This document shows positions 1 to 8,363 of a DNA stretch of 64,000 nt, one piece after another. Each line of letters begins with the position of its first letter. Within the stretch, counting starts at the first letter, position 1. The position numbers and the translations under genes are program-made. The notes under the pieces are model-generated. The model saw nothing but the letters and a program-made list of their open reading frames with translations, was not told where the DNA came from and searched no databases. Source of the DNA: Trebonia sp963734665. Its GTDB lineage: Bacteria; Actinomycetota; Actinomycetes; Streptosporangiales; Streptosporangiaceae. The stretch spans positions 124,001 through 188,000 of the forward strand of contig CAVTIR010000007.1 in the NCBI GenBank assembly GCA_963734665.1. The letters are read 5' to 3'.

Positions 1-639
1 GAACGAGCGCAGCCGCATCGAGACCGGCAACTCGGGTACGCTGGAAAAGCTGTGGATAAACCGGCGCAGCGCTCCGGCGCACAGCGGGTCGAGATCCTCC
101 AGCGGCTTGGTGTCCGGCGGGATCAGCCGGATCGCCAGCGCCTGCGTGCCGGTGGCGATCCGCACATTCAGGAAGTCGGCGTCGGCCGTGGTGCGCTCCC
201 ACAGCCGCCCGGCCAGCACCCGCGCCGGCAGGCTGGCCGGGTCCGGGCCGTAGTAATCGAGGACCTCCCGCTGCGCCGCCGCCGCGCGGCGGGCCTTGTC
301 TCGCACCTGCGACAGGTGGCGCAGGTAGTCCCGGCGCAGCCCGTTCAGCTTGAGCTTGCGGTCGCCACGACCGCGCATGACCTGCCCGGCCATCATCCCG
401 ACCATGCCGACCGCCATGGCACCGCTGCCCACGTAAAGGATCGCGCTGGCGTGTCCGCCCGCGACGACCGCGATCATGCCGATCGCCATCGCGCCCATCG
501 GCAGGTACATCAGCGCCTGCGTAAACCCGTCGGTGGCCTGCTCGGGCAGCTCAGGCGGTGACAGCAGCCGGACCTCGCCCTGCGGCATTGACGGCCGGCT
601 TCCGGGATCCGGCGTCCGGCGGACCGTCAGCGTGCCCAT
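1..639 (-). CDS. eccC: Type VII secretion ATPase EccC, N-terminal part
   Basis: The reading frame starts at ATG 637-639 and stays open to the window edge (213 codons), so only the N-terminus is present. The protein opens with a basic segment (MGTLTVRRTPDPGSRP), then a Leu/Pro motif (EVRLLSPPELPEQ), then two closely spaced membrane segments (about residues 43-85, ending AGQVMRGRGDRKL), followed by a long soluble region with the LRRDYLRHLSQVRDKARRAA type helix seen in EccC proteins. EccC is the FtsK/SpoIIIE-like motor of the ESX membrane complex; the ATPase modules lie beyond the window. It is divergent from eccD/eccB, which confirms the assignment. The family call comes from the N-terminal pattern and context; no Walker motif is visible here. 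Confidence 0.85.
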   Translation of the reverse strand, partial: MGTLTVRRTPDPGSRPSMPQGEVRLLSPPELPEQATDGFTQALMYLPMGAMAIGMIAVVAGGHASAILYVGSGAMAVGMVGMMAGQVMRGRGDRKLKLNGLRRDYLRHLSQVRDKARRAAAAQREVLDYYGPDPASLPARVLAGRLWERTTADADFLNVRIATGTQALAIRLIPPDTKPLEDLDPLCAGALRRFIHSFSSVPELPVSMRLRSF

Positions 640-669
640 CCTTCGCTCCCTATCATCTCGCCCTATATG

Positions 670-697
670 TGAACGTATGCCGAAAGGCATACGTTCA
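670..697. promoter_or_regulatory. Perfect hairpin/dyad between divergent eccC and eccD
   Basis: Two perfect 12-base arms (670-681 and 686-697) enclose GAAA; beyond one mismatch the symmetry continues with TAT/ATA. It lies 31 bp upstream of the eccC start and about 100 bp upstream of eccD, so it can be an operator serving both genes or a tetraloop hairpin in the leader of either transcript. The sequence alone does not decide between DNA and RNA function. Confidence 0.6.
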
Positions 698-800
698 GAT
701 ACTCAAGGACAGTAAAGTCGTCCACGGGTGGCGGGGAGGCTGACATGAGAAAACACGCTGGCCAAGCGCCTGGACGCATCTCGACGAGCTTGAGTGGCCA

Positions 801-2174
801 ATGACTTATGGGGACGTGATGAATCCGGTGGTCGCCGGTGACGTCTGCAGAATAACCGTGGTCGGCCCGCGTTACCGGGTGGATATGGCGCTGCCCTCGG
901 GCGTGCCATTCGCCCAGCTGTTTCCCGCGATCGCGCACTTCTCCCGGCTGGACGCGCGGGAAGCGCCGGGCGGTTGGGTGCTGCAGCGGCTGGGCCAGCG
1001 GCCGTTCCCGCCGTCGGTGACCCCGGCCTCCGCGGGGCTGCTCGACGGGGAACTGATCTATCTCCGGCCGCGCGTCGCGGAGTTGCCTGAGATAATGTCG
1101 GACGACATCGCCGACGAGATCGCCGGGGTGCACGGCGGGCCGGGACGGTGGACGACTGGCGATGCCCGCCGGGTGGCGTTCGGCGCGGGCGCACTCGCCC
1201 TCGCGGCGGGCGCGGTCGTGATCGCCCGGTCCGCCGCGCCGGCGCCGGCGGCCGTGGCCGCCGCGATGGCGCTGCTCCTGCTGGCCGCCGCCGCCTCGGC
1301 GGCCCGGGCGGCCGGCGACACCCTGGCGGGCGTGGTGCTCGGCTACGCCGCGCTGCCGTACACGTTCCTGGCTGGTCTGGACGCCCTCGGGACGTCGCAC
1401 GGCGGCGGCCCGTTGCACACGGGAGCTTTCGCCGCGCTCGCCGGGTTCGCGTTGACGGCGCTGGCCGCCGTGGTCGCCGCCATCGTGGTGACGCTTCCGG
1501 CGTTCCTCGGCCCGGCCATCGCGGCGATGTTCGGCGTGCTGGCCAGCTCGCTGGCGGCCACGTGGTCCGGTCTTGGCGCGTCCGGGAGCGCCGCGCTGGT
1601 GGCAACCGCCGCGCTCGCGTTGATGTCGCTCGCCCCCGGCCTGGCCTTCCGGCTGGCCCGGCTGCGGCTGCCGCCGGTGCCCGCCTCCGCTGACGACCTG
1701 CGCGACGACGTGCTGCTCGCGCCCGCCGCCGACGTTCGCCTGCGCGCGGCGGTGGCGGACCGGATCGTCGTCGGCGCCATCGCCGCCGTTGGCCTATCCG
1801 GCGCCGGCGCGGAAATCGCGCTCGGCCTTGGTCACGGGGTGCTGCCCCGGGTGACGGCGGCCGTGCTCTCTTGTGCCCTGCTGCTCAGATCCCGGGTGTT
1901 CCCCGGCCGCGCGCAGCGGCTGTGGCTGATCGTCCCCGGCTACGCGGGCCTCGCGCTGCTCGGCGCCGCGGCCGGCGGGCTCGCGGCCCTGCTCGCCCTG
2001 GGAGCCGGCGCGGCCGTGGTCATCTGGGCAGGCGGCTGGCTGCCAGGACACCGCCCGTCTCCATTCTGGGGCCGCGCGGCGGACGTGGCCGACCTGGTGC
2101 TTGTCGCCGCGCTTGTGCCGCTCGCGCTCGGCGTGGCGGGGGTCCTGAACTACCTGCACGGCCTCGGCGGGTAG
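801..2174 (+). CDS. eccD: Type VII secretion membrane protein EccD
   Basis: The protein has 457 aa. Residues about 10-95 form the ubiquitin-like (YukD) domain typical of EccD (VCRITVVGPRYRVDMALPSG onward), followed by about ten or eleven hydrophobic Ala/Leu-rich segments from residue 129 to the C-terminus. EccD is the polytopic core of the ESX translocation complex, and this domain order and length match the family. It is followed after 10 bp by eccB and is divergent from eccC. The start is uncertain: ATG 801, GTG 816 and ATG 819 are in frame, and GGGGA at 810-814 lies close before the last two. Confidence 0.9.
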   Translation: MTYGDVMNPVVAGDVCRITVVGPRYRVDMALPSGVPFAQLFPAIAHFSRLDAREAPGGWVLQRLGQRPFPPSVTPASAGLLDGELIYLRPRVAELPEIMSDDIADEIAGVHGGPGRWTTGDARRVAFGAGALALAAGAVVIARSAAPAPAAVAAAMALLLLAAAASAARAAGDTLAGVVLGYAALPYTFLAGLDALGTSHGGGPLHTGAFAALAGFALTALAAVVAAIVVTLPAFLGPAIAAMFGVLASSLAATWSGLGASGSAALVATAALALMSLAPGLAFRLARLRLPPVPASADDLRDDVLLAPAADVRLRAAVADRIVVGAIAAVGLSGAGAEIALGLGHGVLPRVTAAVLSCALLLRSRVFPGRAQRLWLIVPGYAGLALLGAAAGGLAALLALGAGAAVVIWAGGWLPGHRPSPFWGRAADVADLVLVAALVPLALGVAGVLNYLHGLGG

Positions 2175-2184
2175 GGACAAGCCC

Positions 2185-3510
2185 GTGCAGGACCGTAAGA
2201 TCCTCCTCCAGGCGCACCAGCTGATGACGCGGCGGGCGTCGCTGGCGCTGCTGTGCGGTGAACCGGACTCGCCCAACCAGCCGCTGCGCCGGATGAACAC
2301 CACCACCGTCACCAGCGTCATGGTCGGGGTGATCGCAGCCGCGGTCTTCGGCGTGCTGGGACTGCTCGCCCCGGCGCCCGCCACCGGGCTCACCAAGGCG
2401 GGCACGCTCGTGGTGGACCAGGACACGGCGACCGCGTACGTGCCGTGTGACGACGGGAAGCTGTGCCCGGCGCTGAACTACGCGTCGGCCCTGCTTGCCC
2501 TCGATACCAGTCCGGTCAGCACGGTCGTCGTTCACCAGGATTCGCTGGCGCGCTATCAGATCGGCCCGACGATTGGCATCGCGGGCGTGCCGCAGGACCT
2601 GCCCACCGCCGCGGACCTGGTTCAGGGGCCGTGGTCGGTCTGCACCGCGAACAGCAAGACGACGCTGGTCGGGGGCGAATCGACGGGCGGGACGGCGCTT
2701 GACCAGGCGCAGGCGGTGCTGGCGGCGGCGTCTGGCGGCGACTGGGTGCTGTGGAACGGCGAGCGGCTGGCGGTCGCGCAGCAAGTCATGCAGGATCTGT
2801 TTCCCGATGAGCAGCCGGCGGCGGTGCCGGCGGCCTGGCTGGATGCGCTGCCGCAGGGACCGGACTTCGCCGCGCCGACGATCCAGGGAAGCGGCGCCAC
2901 GGTGACCGAGGGGGACGGCAAGACGCTCCAGGTGGGCCAGGTGTTCTACCAGGCATCGCCCGCGCAGTACTTCGTGGTCGAGGCCAGCGGGAAGCTGGCG
3001 ACGATCCCGCCTACGCTGGCCAATCTGCTGCAGACCGATTCGGGCGCGCCGGGACTCAGGCAGATCAACAACGCGGACGCGACCATGAACCTGTCCGGTG
3101 ACACGATCCCCGACGGGGGGCTGCCGCCCGACTTGCCACGGGTCGTCCCCAAGGCGACGACGCTGTGCGCGGCGTACGGGGCCGGGCTGAGCCGCTCGCT
3201 GACCACTGGCGGAACCGTTCCGGCCGGTGCCACCGCGACGACGGGCACGGCCGGGGTGAACGCGGTCTGGCTCCCCCCGGGGCACGGCGCACTGGCCGGA
3301 GCGGCGCCGAGTGTCCAGCAGCCGTCCACCGTCACCGCCTGGTTCCTCATCTCCGGCGCTGAACGCTTCGCGCTGCCCTCCCCGTCCGTCGCCGGCGTGC
3401 TCGGCTATGACCTCCAGGCATCGGGGACCGTGCTGCCCGCGTCGATACTCGACCTGTTGCCCCAGGGACCGGTGCTGGCTCCGGCCGCGGCGACGGCCAG
3501 GGCCGGGTAA
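2185..3510 (+). CDS. eccB: Type VII secretion protein EccB
   Basis: This GTG-started, 441-aa protein has the EccB plan: a short cytoplasmic N-terminus with the conserved Q-x-H-x-L...RR...ALL-x-GEPDSPNQPLRR pattern, one membrane segment at about residues 42-62, and a long periplasmic region with Cys residues (YVPCDD, LCPALNY, VCTAN, TLCAAYG). EccB stabilises the ESX core complex in the cell wall compartment. It sits 10 bp after eccD and is presumably co-transcribed. A 184-bp gap with direct repeats separates it from the esx genes. Confidence 0.92.
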   Translation: MQDRKILLQAHQLMTRRASLALLCGEPDSPNQPLRRMNTTTVTSVMVGVIAAAVFGVLGLLAPAPATGLTKAGTLVVDQDTATAYVPCDDGKLCPALNYASALLALDTSPVSTVVVHQDSLARYQIGPTIGIAGVPQDLPTAADLVQGPWSVCTANSKTTLVGGESTGGTALDQAQAVLAAASGGDWVLWNGERLAVAQQVMQDLFPDEQPAAVPAAWLDALPQGPDFAAPTIQGSGATVTEGDGKTLQVGQVFYQASPAQYFVVEASGKLATIPPTLANLLQTDSGAPGLRQINNADATMNLSGDTIPDGGLPPDLPRVVPKATTLCAAYGAGLSRSLTTGGTVPAGATATTGTAGVNAVWLPPGHGALAGAAPSVQQPSTVTAWFLISGAERFALPSPSVAGVLGYDLQASGTVLPASILDLLPQGPVLAPAAATARAG

Positions 3511-3614
3511 TTCGAACTCTCTGCATATAGCGTCGACATGGAGTTTTATCCGTCCCCGAGATATTAAGAAAGAATTACGGGTCGATCGTTGAACCAGCGC
3601 GGCTAGTAGCGTCG

Positions 3615-3652
3615 TTCAAAAGGTACGAACCTGTTTCAAAAGGTACGATCCT
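3615..3652 (+). promoter_or_regulatory. Two 18-bp direct repeats upstream of the esx genes
   Basis: Copies at 3615-3632 and 3635-3652 differ at one base (ttcaaaaggtacga followed by a or t, then cct). Their spacing is 20 bp, about two helical turns, and they lie 43-80 bp ahead of the first WXG100 start in an AT-richer stretch that continues with ttataagg at 3658-3665. This geometry suits tandem binding of an activator at the esx promoter. The binding protein is unknown. Confidence 0.5.
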
Positions 3653-3694
3653 ATTACCGTTATAAGGCCACGAGGGACGAGGGAGGTGGTCCGC

Positions 3695-4012
3695 ATGGCG
3701 ACAGCAGAGTCGGCCGTCAACAGAGCGGCGATGGCCACTGCGGCACAGCAGGTCGAGTCGGCGGTGACGGTCATCCGCGGGCTGCAAGCCAACATGAACG
3801 GGTACAACAGCCAGCTTCAGTCCGGCTGGCAGGGACAGGCGTCGTCCGCGTTCGCGAACACCTACGAGGCGTTCAGCGCCGACTTCGCGCGGGTGCTCAA
3901 CGCGCTGCAGAGCATCCAGGAGAGGCTGGTCTCCACGCACAGCACGTACGTGAACACCGAGGAAGCCAACACTGCTCAGGTGAGCCGTGTGCAGGCCGCG
4001 CTGGGGGGCTGA
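3695..4012 (+). CDS. WXG100 family protein (CFP-10-like)
   Basis: The 105-aa helical protein has GWQG as the central turn motif (about residue 46) and YVNTE (YxxxE) near the C-terminus, the secretion signal of ESX substrates. The start at ATG 3695 is chosen because GGGAGG lies at 3681-3686; an in-frame GTG at 3686 falls inside that site. It is followed after 3 bp by a second WXG100 gene, the usual pairing in which the two proteins form a four-helix heterodimer that is exported by the EccC motor. Which partner carries the active signal is inferred from the YxxxE motif; both have one. Confidence 0.92.
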   Translation: MATAESAVNRAAMATAAQQVESAVTVIRGLQANMNGYNSQLQSGWQGQASSAFANTYEAFSADFARVLNALQSIQERLVSTHSTYVNTEEANTAQVSRVQAALGG

Positions 4013-4015
4013 GCG

Positions 4016-4306
4016 ATGAGCGAATACACCCGGGTGGTCTTCTCCGCCATGGAGCAGGGCGAAGCCGACTTCAAGCAGACCTATACCTCGCTGGTGAACG
4101 AGGTCTCGTCGCTGGAGTCCCAACTGCAGGGCAACCTGTCGGAGTGGATCGGCTCGGCACAGCAGGCTTACCACGAGGCGCAGGCCCAGTGGAATGCCGC
4201 CATGGCGGACATGCAGCAGGTGCTATCCCAGCTTGGCACGGTAGTCGGGACGGCCAACAGCAACTACCAGTCGGCTGAGGCGGCCAACACGGGACTCTGG
4301 TCCTGA
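4016..4306 (+). CDS. WXG100 family protein (ESAT-6-like)
   Basis: The 96-aa helical protein has the WIG turn (EWIGSAQQAY) in the middle and a late YQSAE (YxxxE). It starts 3 bp after the upstream WXG100 stop codon, so the two are translationally coupled and likely form the secreted heterodimer. Size and motif position agree with ESAT-6 type partners. Confidence 0.92.
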   Translation: MSEYTRVVFSAMEQGEADFKQTYTSLVNEVSSLESQLQGNLSEWIGSAQQAYHEAQAQWNAAMADMQQVLSQLGTVVGTANSNYQSAEAANTGLWS

Positions 4307-4350
4307 GGTTGTCGCCTTCGCCGGCGCAGGGCGGGTGACAGGAGAAGCTG

Positions 4351-6285
4351 TTGAGCGCATTCGGGGATGTGGTGCAGGCTCTCATCGGTTCGGAAGCGGG
4401 GCTTGCGGGTGAGCTTGACGGCTCGCCGCCGGCGGCGGTTCCGTCGGTGGGCAGCAGGCCGGGCACGATAGCGGGCGCGCGCGCGTGGACCGCGCCCGAC
4501 GCGAGCGGGCACGGTCAGGTAACCGTGCACCGGGACGTGCTGCGCGGCGTGGCCGCGGGCATGCGCTCGGACCTGCAGGACCTAGACGGGACGGTAAGCC
4601 GACTGGATGGCGTCCGGCACGGCGAGGGCATCTCCATAACCGGAAACGCGGGCCTGGTCACGGGCTGGCCGACGGCGGTCGCGTTCAACGGCAACGCGTC
4701 CGCCGCCTTCACGGGCATTGTGCGGGCTAGCCAGCAGACCGGCACGGCTCACCAGGACACCTCAAGCAGGCTGGCCACCAGCGCGGCCACCTATGACCAG
4801 TCCGAATCCGACAACCTGCGGGCCGCGAGAAGCGTGGGCACGAACCTCGGCAGCGTGTTGGGCCTGGTGGCCTCCTACGGAAGGGGCGGCAGGCCCGCGG
4901 CGTCCGCGCTCGGCGCCCAGCCCAGCTACCCGGTCAAGACCCGCGCGGTGTCGGGGTTCAGCGGCGCAGGGATGCCGGCCAGCACCATCATGGAGATCCT
5001 GCACGGGCTGAGCCCGGGCGACGTGGCGGCGGCAGGTGCCGCCCATACGCGCTTGGGCAGCATGCTGGACACGGTCGCGGGGCGGCTGGCCGCCAACGCC
5101 AAGACGCTTGCCCAGAATTGGTCGGGCAGCGCGGCCCAGGGAGCCATGGGCCAGTTCGAGCAGCTGCATGATCGCATGGTCACGCTGGCGCAGCAGGCGC
5201 TGCAGGTCGGTCTGGTCCTGTCCTGGCTCGGCGGCGAGGTGCTGCCGCAGTTCGTGTCGCTGCCCGATCCGCGCGTTTCGCCTACGTCGCTGGTGCTTGG
5301 TGACGCGGTGACTGGCACGGTCCTTGGTGGCCCGGTGGGCGGGGTCGTGGGTGCGGGTATGGGCCTGCTCGACGAGCTGGACGGCAGCGCGCAGGCGGCC
5401 GCCGATCGCGCGGCACAGCAGTACATCGCCAAGCTGAGCGGCTACCTGGTCCTCGCGGACCAGTCGCTGCCGGATACCATCGGCGCGCCCCTGGCTCCGG
5501 CCGGGGGCAGCGGCAGCGGCCCCGCGCTGCCTGTTCCCGTCACCGGCGGGACCTCCGGCGGCGGTTCCGGCTCCGGCGTGGGGCTTCGCTCCGCCGGTGG
5601 CGGCGGGAGCACCGTCACACTGACAAGCAGCGGCCGCGGCGGCAGGTCAATCACCGGAACAGGCGGGGGCGCCGAAGCGACCGGCTTGTCTGGCGCCGCC
5701 GCCGCGCCGCCGTCCAGCCTGCAGGGGGCCACGATTCCCGGCGGCCAGCTCTCGCCGCCCGCGGGTACCACGTCCACGCTCAGCACGACGCCTCCCCCGC
5801 CCGGCTCAGGCGGGCTCAGCGGCGGCTTGCCCGGTCCGGTCCCTGGCGTTCCCGCAGCGACTGAGCCGCCGCTCGGTCCGGTCGCGGAAACCCTGGACGA
5901 TACCACCGTGCCGGCCGTCGGCCAGGTGAGCGGTGAACTGCCCGGCAACGTGGCGCCGGAGGCTTCCGGGCTGGTCACCGGACTGGCCGGAGACGAGCCC
6001 GGCGGCATGCCCGGCCTGTCAGGTGCGAGCGGCATCTCCGCCGCGGAGCCCCCGGTGGCCGGTGACGTGATCTGCGCGCAGTCGCTGCAACTGGAGCCGG
6101 ACGGCGCACTGGCCGGCACCGACGAGGCCCCCGTGGCCACGGACATGGCAGGCTTCCCGATGATGGGGACCGGCGGCGCGGCGCGCCCTGAGGAACAGGA
6201 GCGGGTCCGGCAGGCCTGGCTGAACGAGGACGATCTGTGGGAGCCGCCCGTGAACCTGGTCCCGCAGGTGATCGATGGACGATAG
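4351..6285 (+). CDS. Large double-WXG, Gly/Pro-rich T7SS substrate candidate
   Basis: The start is TTG 4351, supported by GGAGA at 4341-4345; the protein has 644 aa. Residues about 55-165 are helical with a GWP turn and YDQSE (YxxxE). Residues about 215-310 form a second helical block with NWSG as WXG turn, followed by a small hydrophobic Gly-rich stretch (GTVLGGPVGGVVGAG). From about residue 385 to 520 the sequence is Gly, Ser, Pro and Thr rich and probably disordered; the last part is acidic and ends RQAWLNEDDLWEPP. The plan recalls PPE/EspB-like ESX substrates: helical export module plus long low-complexity tail. The position directly after the esx pair supports export through this system. 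No enzymatic domain is recognised. Confidence 0.75.
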   Translation: MSAFGDVVQALIGSEAGLAGELDGSPPAAVPSVGSRPGTIAGARAWTAPDASGHGQVTVHRDVLRGVAAGMRSDLQDLDGTVSRLDGVRHGEGISITGNAGLVTGWPTAVAFNGNASAAFTGIVRASQQTGTAHQDTSSRLATSAATYDQSESDNLRAARSVGTNLGSVLGLVASYGRGGRPAASALGAQPSYPVKTRAVSGFSGAGMPASTIMEILHGLSPGDVAAAGAAHTRLGSMLDTVAGRLAANAKTLAQNWSGSAAQGAMGQFEQLHDRMVTLAQQALQVGLVLSWLGGEVLPQFVSLPDPRVSPTSLVLGDAVTGTVLGGPVGGVVGAGMGLLDELDGSAQAAADRAAQQYIAKLSGYLVLADQSLPDTIGAPLAPAGGSGSGPALPVPVTGGTSGGGSGSGVGLRSAGGGGSTVTLTSSGRGGRSITGTGGGAEATGLSGAAAAPPSSLQGATIPGGQLSPPAGTTSTLSTTPPPPGSGGLSGGLPGPVPGVPAATEPPLGPVAETLDDTTVPAVGQVSGELPGNVAPEASGLVTGLAGDEPGGMPGLSGASGISAAEPPVAGDVICAQSLQLEPDGALAGTDEAPVATDMAGFPMMGTGGAARPEEQERVRQAWLNEDDLWEPPVNLVPQVIDGR

Positions 6286-6622
6286 GCGGTGGCGCGCGGA
6301 GGCGGACTCGGAGGGCAGCGGTTCTCCCGAGATCGTGATAGCGCCCGCCCGCCGGGACGTCCGCCCGGGCCGCAGCGGTGACGTGATCTTCGAGGTCCGT
6401 GAGCTTCCCGGCGGTGGCCGGGTCATGCCCGTCTTCAGCACCGCTAGGCGGCTGGTGGCGGCGCTCGGCCCGTACCAGCCGTGGGTCGCGCTGCCGTTGC
6501 GGAACATGCAGCAGATCATGGGCAGCGTGGGCGTGTACTCGGTCGTGCTCGACCCGCAGGCACACCCAGGCACGTGGCGGTGGCAGGCGGGCGACCTGCG
6601 GGCCCTGGAACGGATGCGGTAA
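6275..6622 (+). CDS. SseB-like / SAV_915-type small protein
   Basis: The 115-aa protein overlaps the end of the preceding gene by 11 bp (ATG 6275) and the start of the next by one base, so it belongs to the same transcript. The central segment RVMPVFSTARRLVAAL followed by PWVALPL resembles the SseB N-terminal fold found in small actinobacterial proteins near ESX clusters. No signal peptide or membrane segment is seen, suggesting a cytoplasmic accessory role, for example handling of the neighbouring substrates. The function is inferred from context only. Confidence 0.65.
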   Translation: MDDRRWRAEADSEGSGSPEIVIAPARRDVRPGRSGDVIFEVRELPGGGRVMPVFSTARRLVAALGPYQPWVALPLRNMQQIMGSVGVYSVVLDPQAHPGTWRWQAGDLRALERMR

Positions 6623-6972
6623 TGGCACTTCCAGCCGACGGTGGCGACGGGTTCCAGGTCGTGCTGTCCGACCTGCTTAGTGCGTCGGCCACGTTCGGGA
6701 CCGAAGCCGGGACGTACAAGGGGATCATCCCGGCCGACGGCCCGGCGTGCCCTGACGGCGGAAGCGACGCCTTCAACCAGAGCCTCCAGGCCGCGGTCCA
6801 GATGATCGGCGCCCTGCACCTCCAGGCTGCAGGGGTGATCGAAAGCGATTCCACCAAGCTGCGGCAGGCGCACGACAACTACGTGAACACCGAGGAGAGC
6901 CTGACCCAGCTGTGCAACCAGATCAGTTCCCCGCTCAAGATCAACCGAGGCTGGAAGGAGAACCATGGGTAG
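6622..6972 (+). CDS. Small Esx-like secreted-protein candidate
   Basis: ATG 6622 overlaps the previous stop codon by one base; the product has 116 aa. It is mostly helical and carries the same NYVNTEES (YxxxE) signal as the first WXG100 protein, but the WXG turn is absent; the middle holds a Gly/Pro/Cys segment (ADGPACPDGG) instead. This recalls EspC/DUF2580-like ESX-associated proteins, which pair with a larger partner. The likely partner is the WXG protein that begins 8 bp before this gene ends. It could alternatively be a chaperone for that partner. Confidence 0.75.
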   Translation: MALPADGGDGFQVVLSDLLSASATFGTEAGTYKGIIPADGPACPDGGSDAFNQSLQAAVQMIGALHLQAAGVIESDSTKLRQAHDNYVNTEESLTQLCNQISSPLKINRGWKENHG

Positions 6973-8347
6973 TACCGCTACTCTGCCGAGTAAGTCCCTC
7001 CTGCCCCTGGCTACGTTCGCCCACGTCTGGGTCGGCGGCGACATCAACGGGCTTGCCGCGTTCGCGGGCACGCTCTACGGCTACGTGCCCGGCATGGAGG
7101 ACGTGGTCACCGCCTTGAACAAGCAGGTCAGCCAGATTGTCAGCGACGCGGGCTGGCAGGGCTCGGCGGCCCGGGCATTCACCAGCAACTGGGAGAAGGT
7201 CTCGGCGGAGGTTAACGCGGTCGGACTGGTGGTCATCCAGACCGGGAGCATCGTCGATCAACTCGCCGCGGACCTCTCCAAAATCGAGAACGCGCTGGAG
7301 AACGCCGCCAGCCAGGCGACGGCGCACGGCGTCCAGATCGGTGCCGACGGGCGGCCGCCAAGCGTCTGCTACAGCAACCCGACCCAGGAGAGCTGGCGGG
7401 CCGAATACAGCACCTTCTACCAGCGGTGTCTGGCCGATGCCAACGATGCCCGGGTCCAGGCGGCGGGCGATCTGGTCAAGCTCACCGGCGCGACCACTTC
7501 GGGCACGGCGGGCAAGGCCGCGGGCGGCGATCCGAGCGACGTCGGGGTCCAGGTCGGCGAGGGCAACACGATCGCCGATCTCCTGGCCGACCTGCTGGCC
7601 ACTCCGACCGCCTACTCACGTGATGTCGCCGACAAGGTAGAAGAGGCCGAAGCGGAACTGTCCAAGGCGCGGAAGGCCTGGAGCGCGGCGCAGGAGGCCG
7701 CCCGGCAAGCGGACGGCCGGTTCGGTTCGATGCCCGACGACGTCAAGGTGGAGCTGGCGGAGGCCAAGGGCGAGCTCGCTTCCGTGGAAACGGAACTAGC
7801 CAAGGCGCAAGGCAACGAGAACGCGATCTCCAAGCTGTTCGCCACCCGCCTGGACGACCTGCCCGGCCTCAGCAAGGTCGCCGACGGATTCAGTGACGCC
7901 AGCCTGCTCTCCAAGGCATTTGACCTCCCGGTGGTGGACGTCGTCGCCGGCGGGCTCAGCACCGTCCTCAACGCCCAGGCGGACGTCCACGCGGGCGTCC
8001 CTGGATGGGCCGCCTACCCGCTCGAGACCGCCAATACCGTGGGCACTATCGCCTTGGCCACAGTGGTCGGAGGCGCGGTCGCCGGCGCAGCCGTCTTCGC
8101 CGGCGCGCCCGCGCTCGGCGTGGCGGCGGGCGTTGCCGCAGGCGGCCTCGTCGCCTACGGTGTCGGAGACTACGTCCACAATTTCATCGCCGACATGCCC
8201 AAGCAATGGGACGAGCACGGGGCGCTGGGGATCCTCACCGACTTCGGTGCCGCCGGCGTCAGCACCTGGGACGACACGGCGCACCTGGGCTCCGACATCG
8301 GCCACGTGGCAAGCGGCGCCTGGCACGACGCCACATCCTGGCTCTAA
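6965..8347 (+). CDS. Large WXG100-domain T7SS effector candidate
   Basis: The start at ATG 6965 overlaps the preceding gene by 8 bp; the product has 460 aa. Residues about 20-120 form a WXG100-like module with GWQG; about 215-290 is a charged coiled coil (EEAEAELSKARKAWSAAQEA). Residues about 350-400 are a Gly/Ala hydrophobic region that could insert in a membrane, followed by a hydrophilic tail rich in Trp, Asp and His (DDTAHLGSDIGHVASG). The layout resembles LXG/WXG polymorphic effectors, but no known toxin domain is recognised at the C-terminus. The next gene could be its partner or immunity protein. Confidence 0.75.
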   Translation: MGSTATLPSKSLLPLATFAHVWVGGDINGLAAFAGTLYGYVPGMEDVVTALNKQVSQIVSDAGWQGSAARAFTSNWEKVSAEVNAVGLVVIQTGSIVDQLAADLSKIENALENAASQATAHGVQIGADGRPPSVCYSNPTQESWRAEYSTFYQRCLADANDARVQAAGDLVKLTGATTSGTAGKAAGGDPSDVGVQVGEGNTIADLLADLLATPTAYSRDVADKVEEAEAELSKARKAWSAAQEAARQADGRFGSMPDDVKVELAEAKGELASVETELAKAQGNENAISKLFATRLDDLPGLSKVADGFSDASLLSKAFDLPVVDVVAGGLSTVLNAQADVHAGVPGWAAYPLETANTVGTIALATVVGGAVAGAAVFAGAPALGVAAGVAAGGLVAYGVGDYVHNFIADMPKQWDEHGALGILTDFGAAGVSTWDDTAHLGSDIGHVASGAWHDATSWL

Positions 8348-8363
8348 CCTCTGGAGGCGCCGT

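Noticed and set aside
703..1605. Long minus-strand open frames opposite eccD
   Set aside because: They are antisense shadows of a GC-rich gene: Arg/Pro-rich, without motifs or ribosome binding sites.
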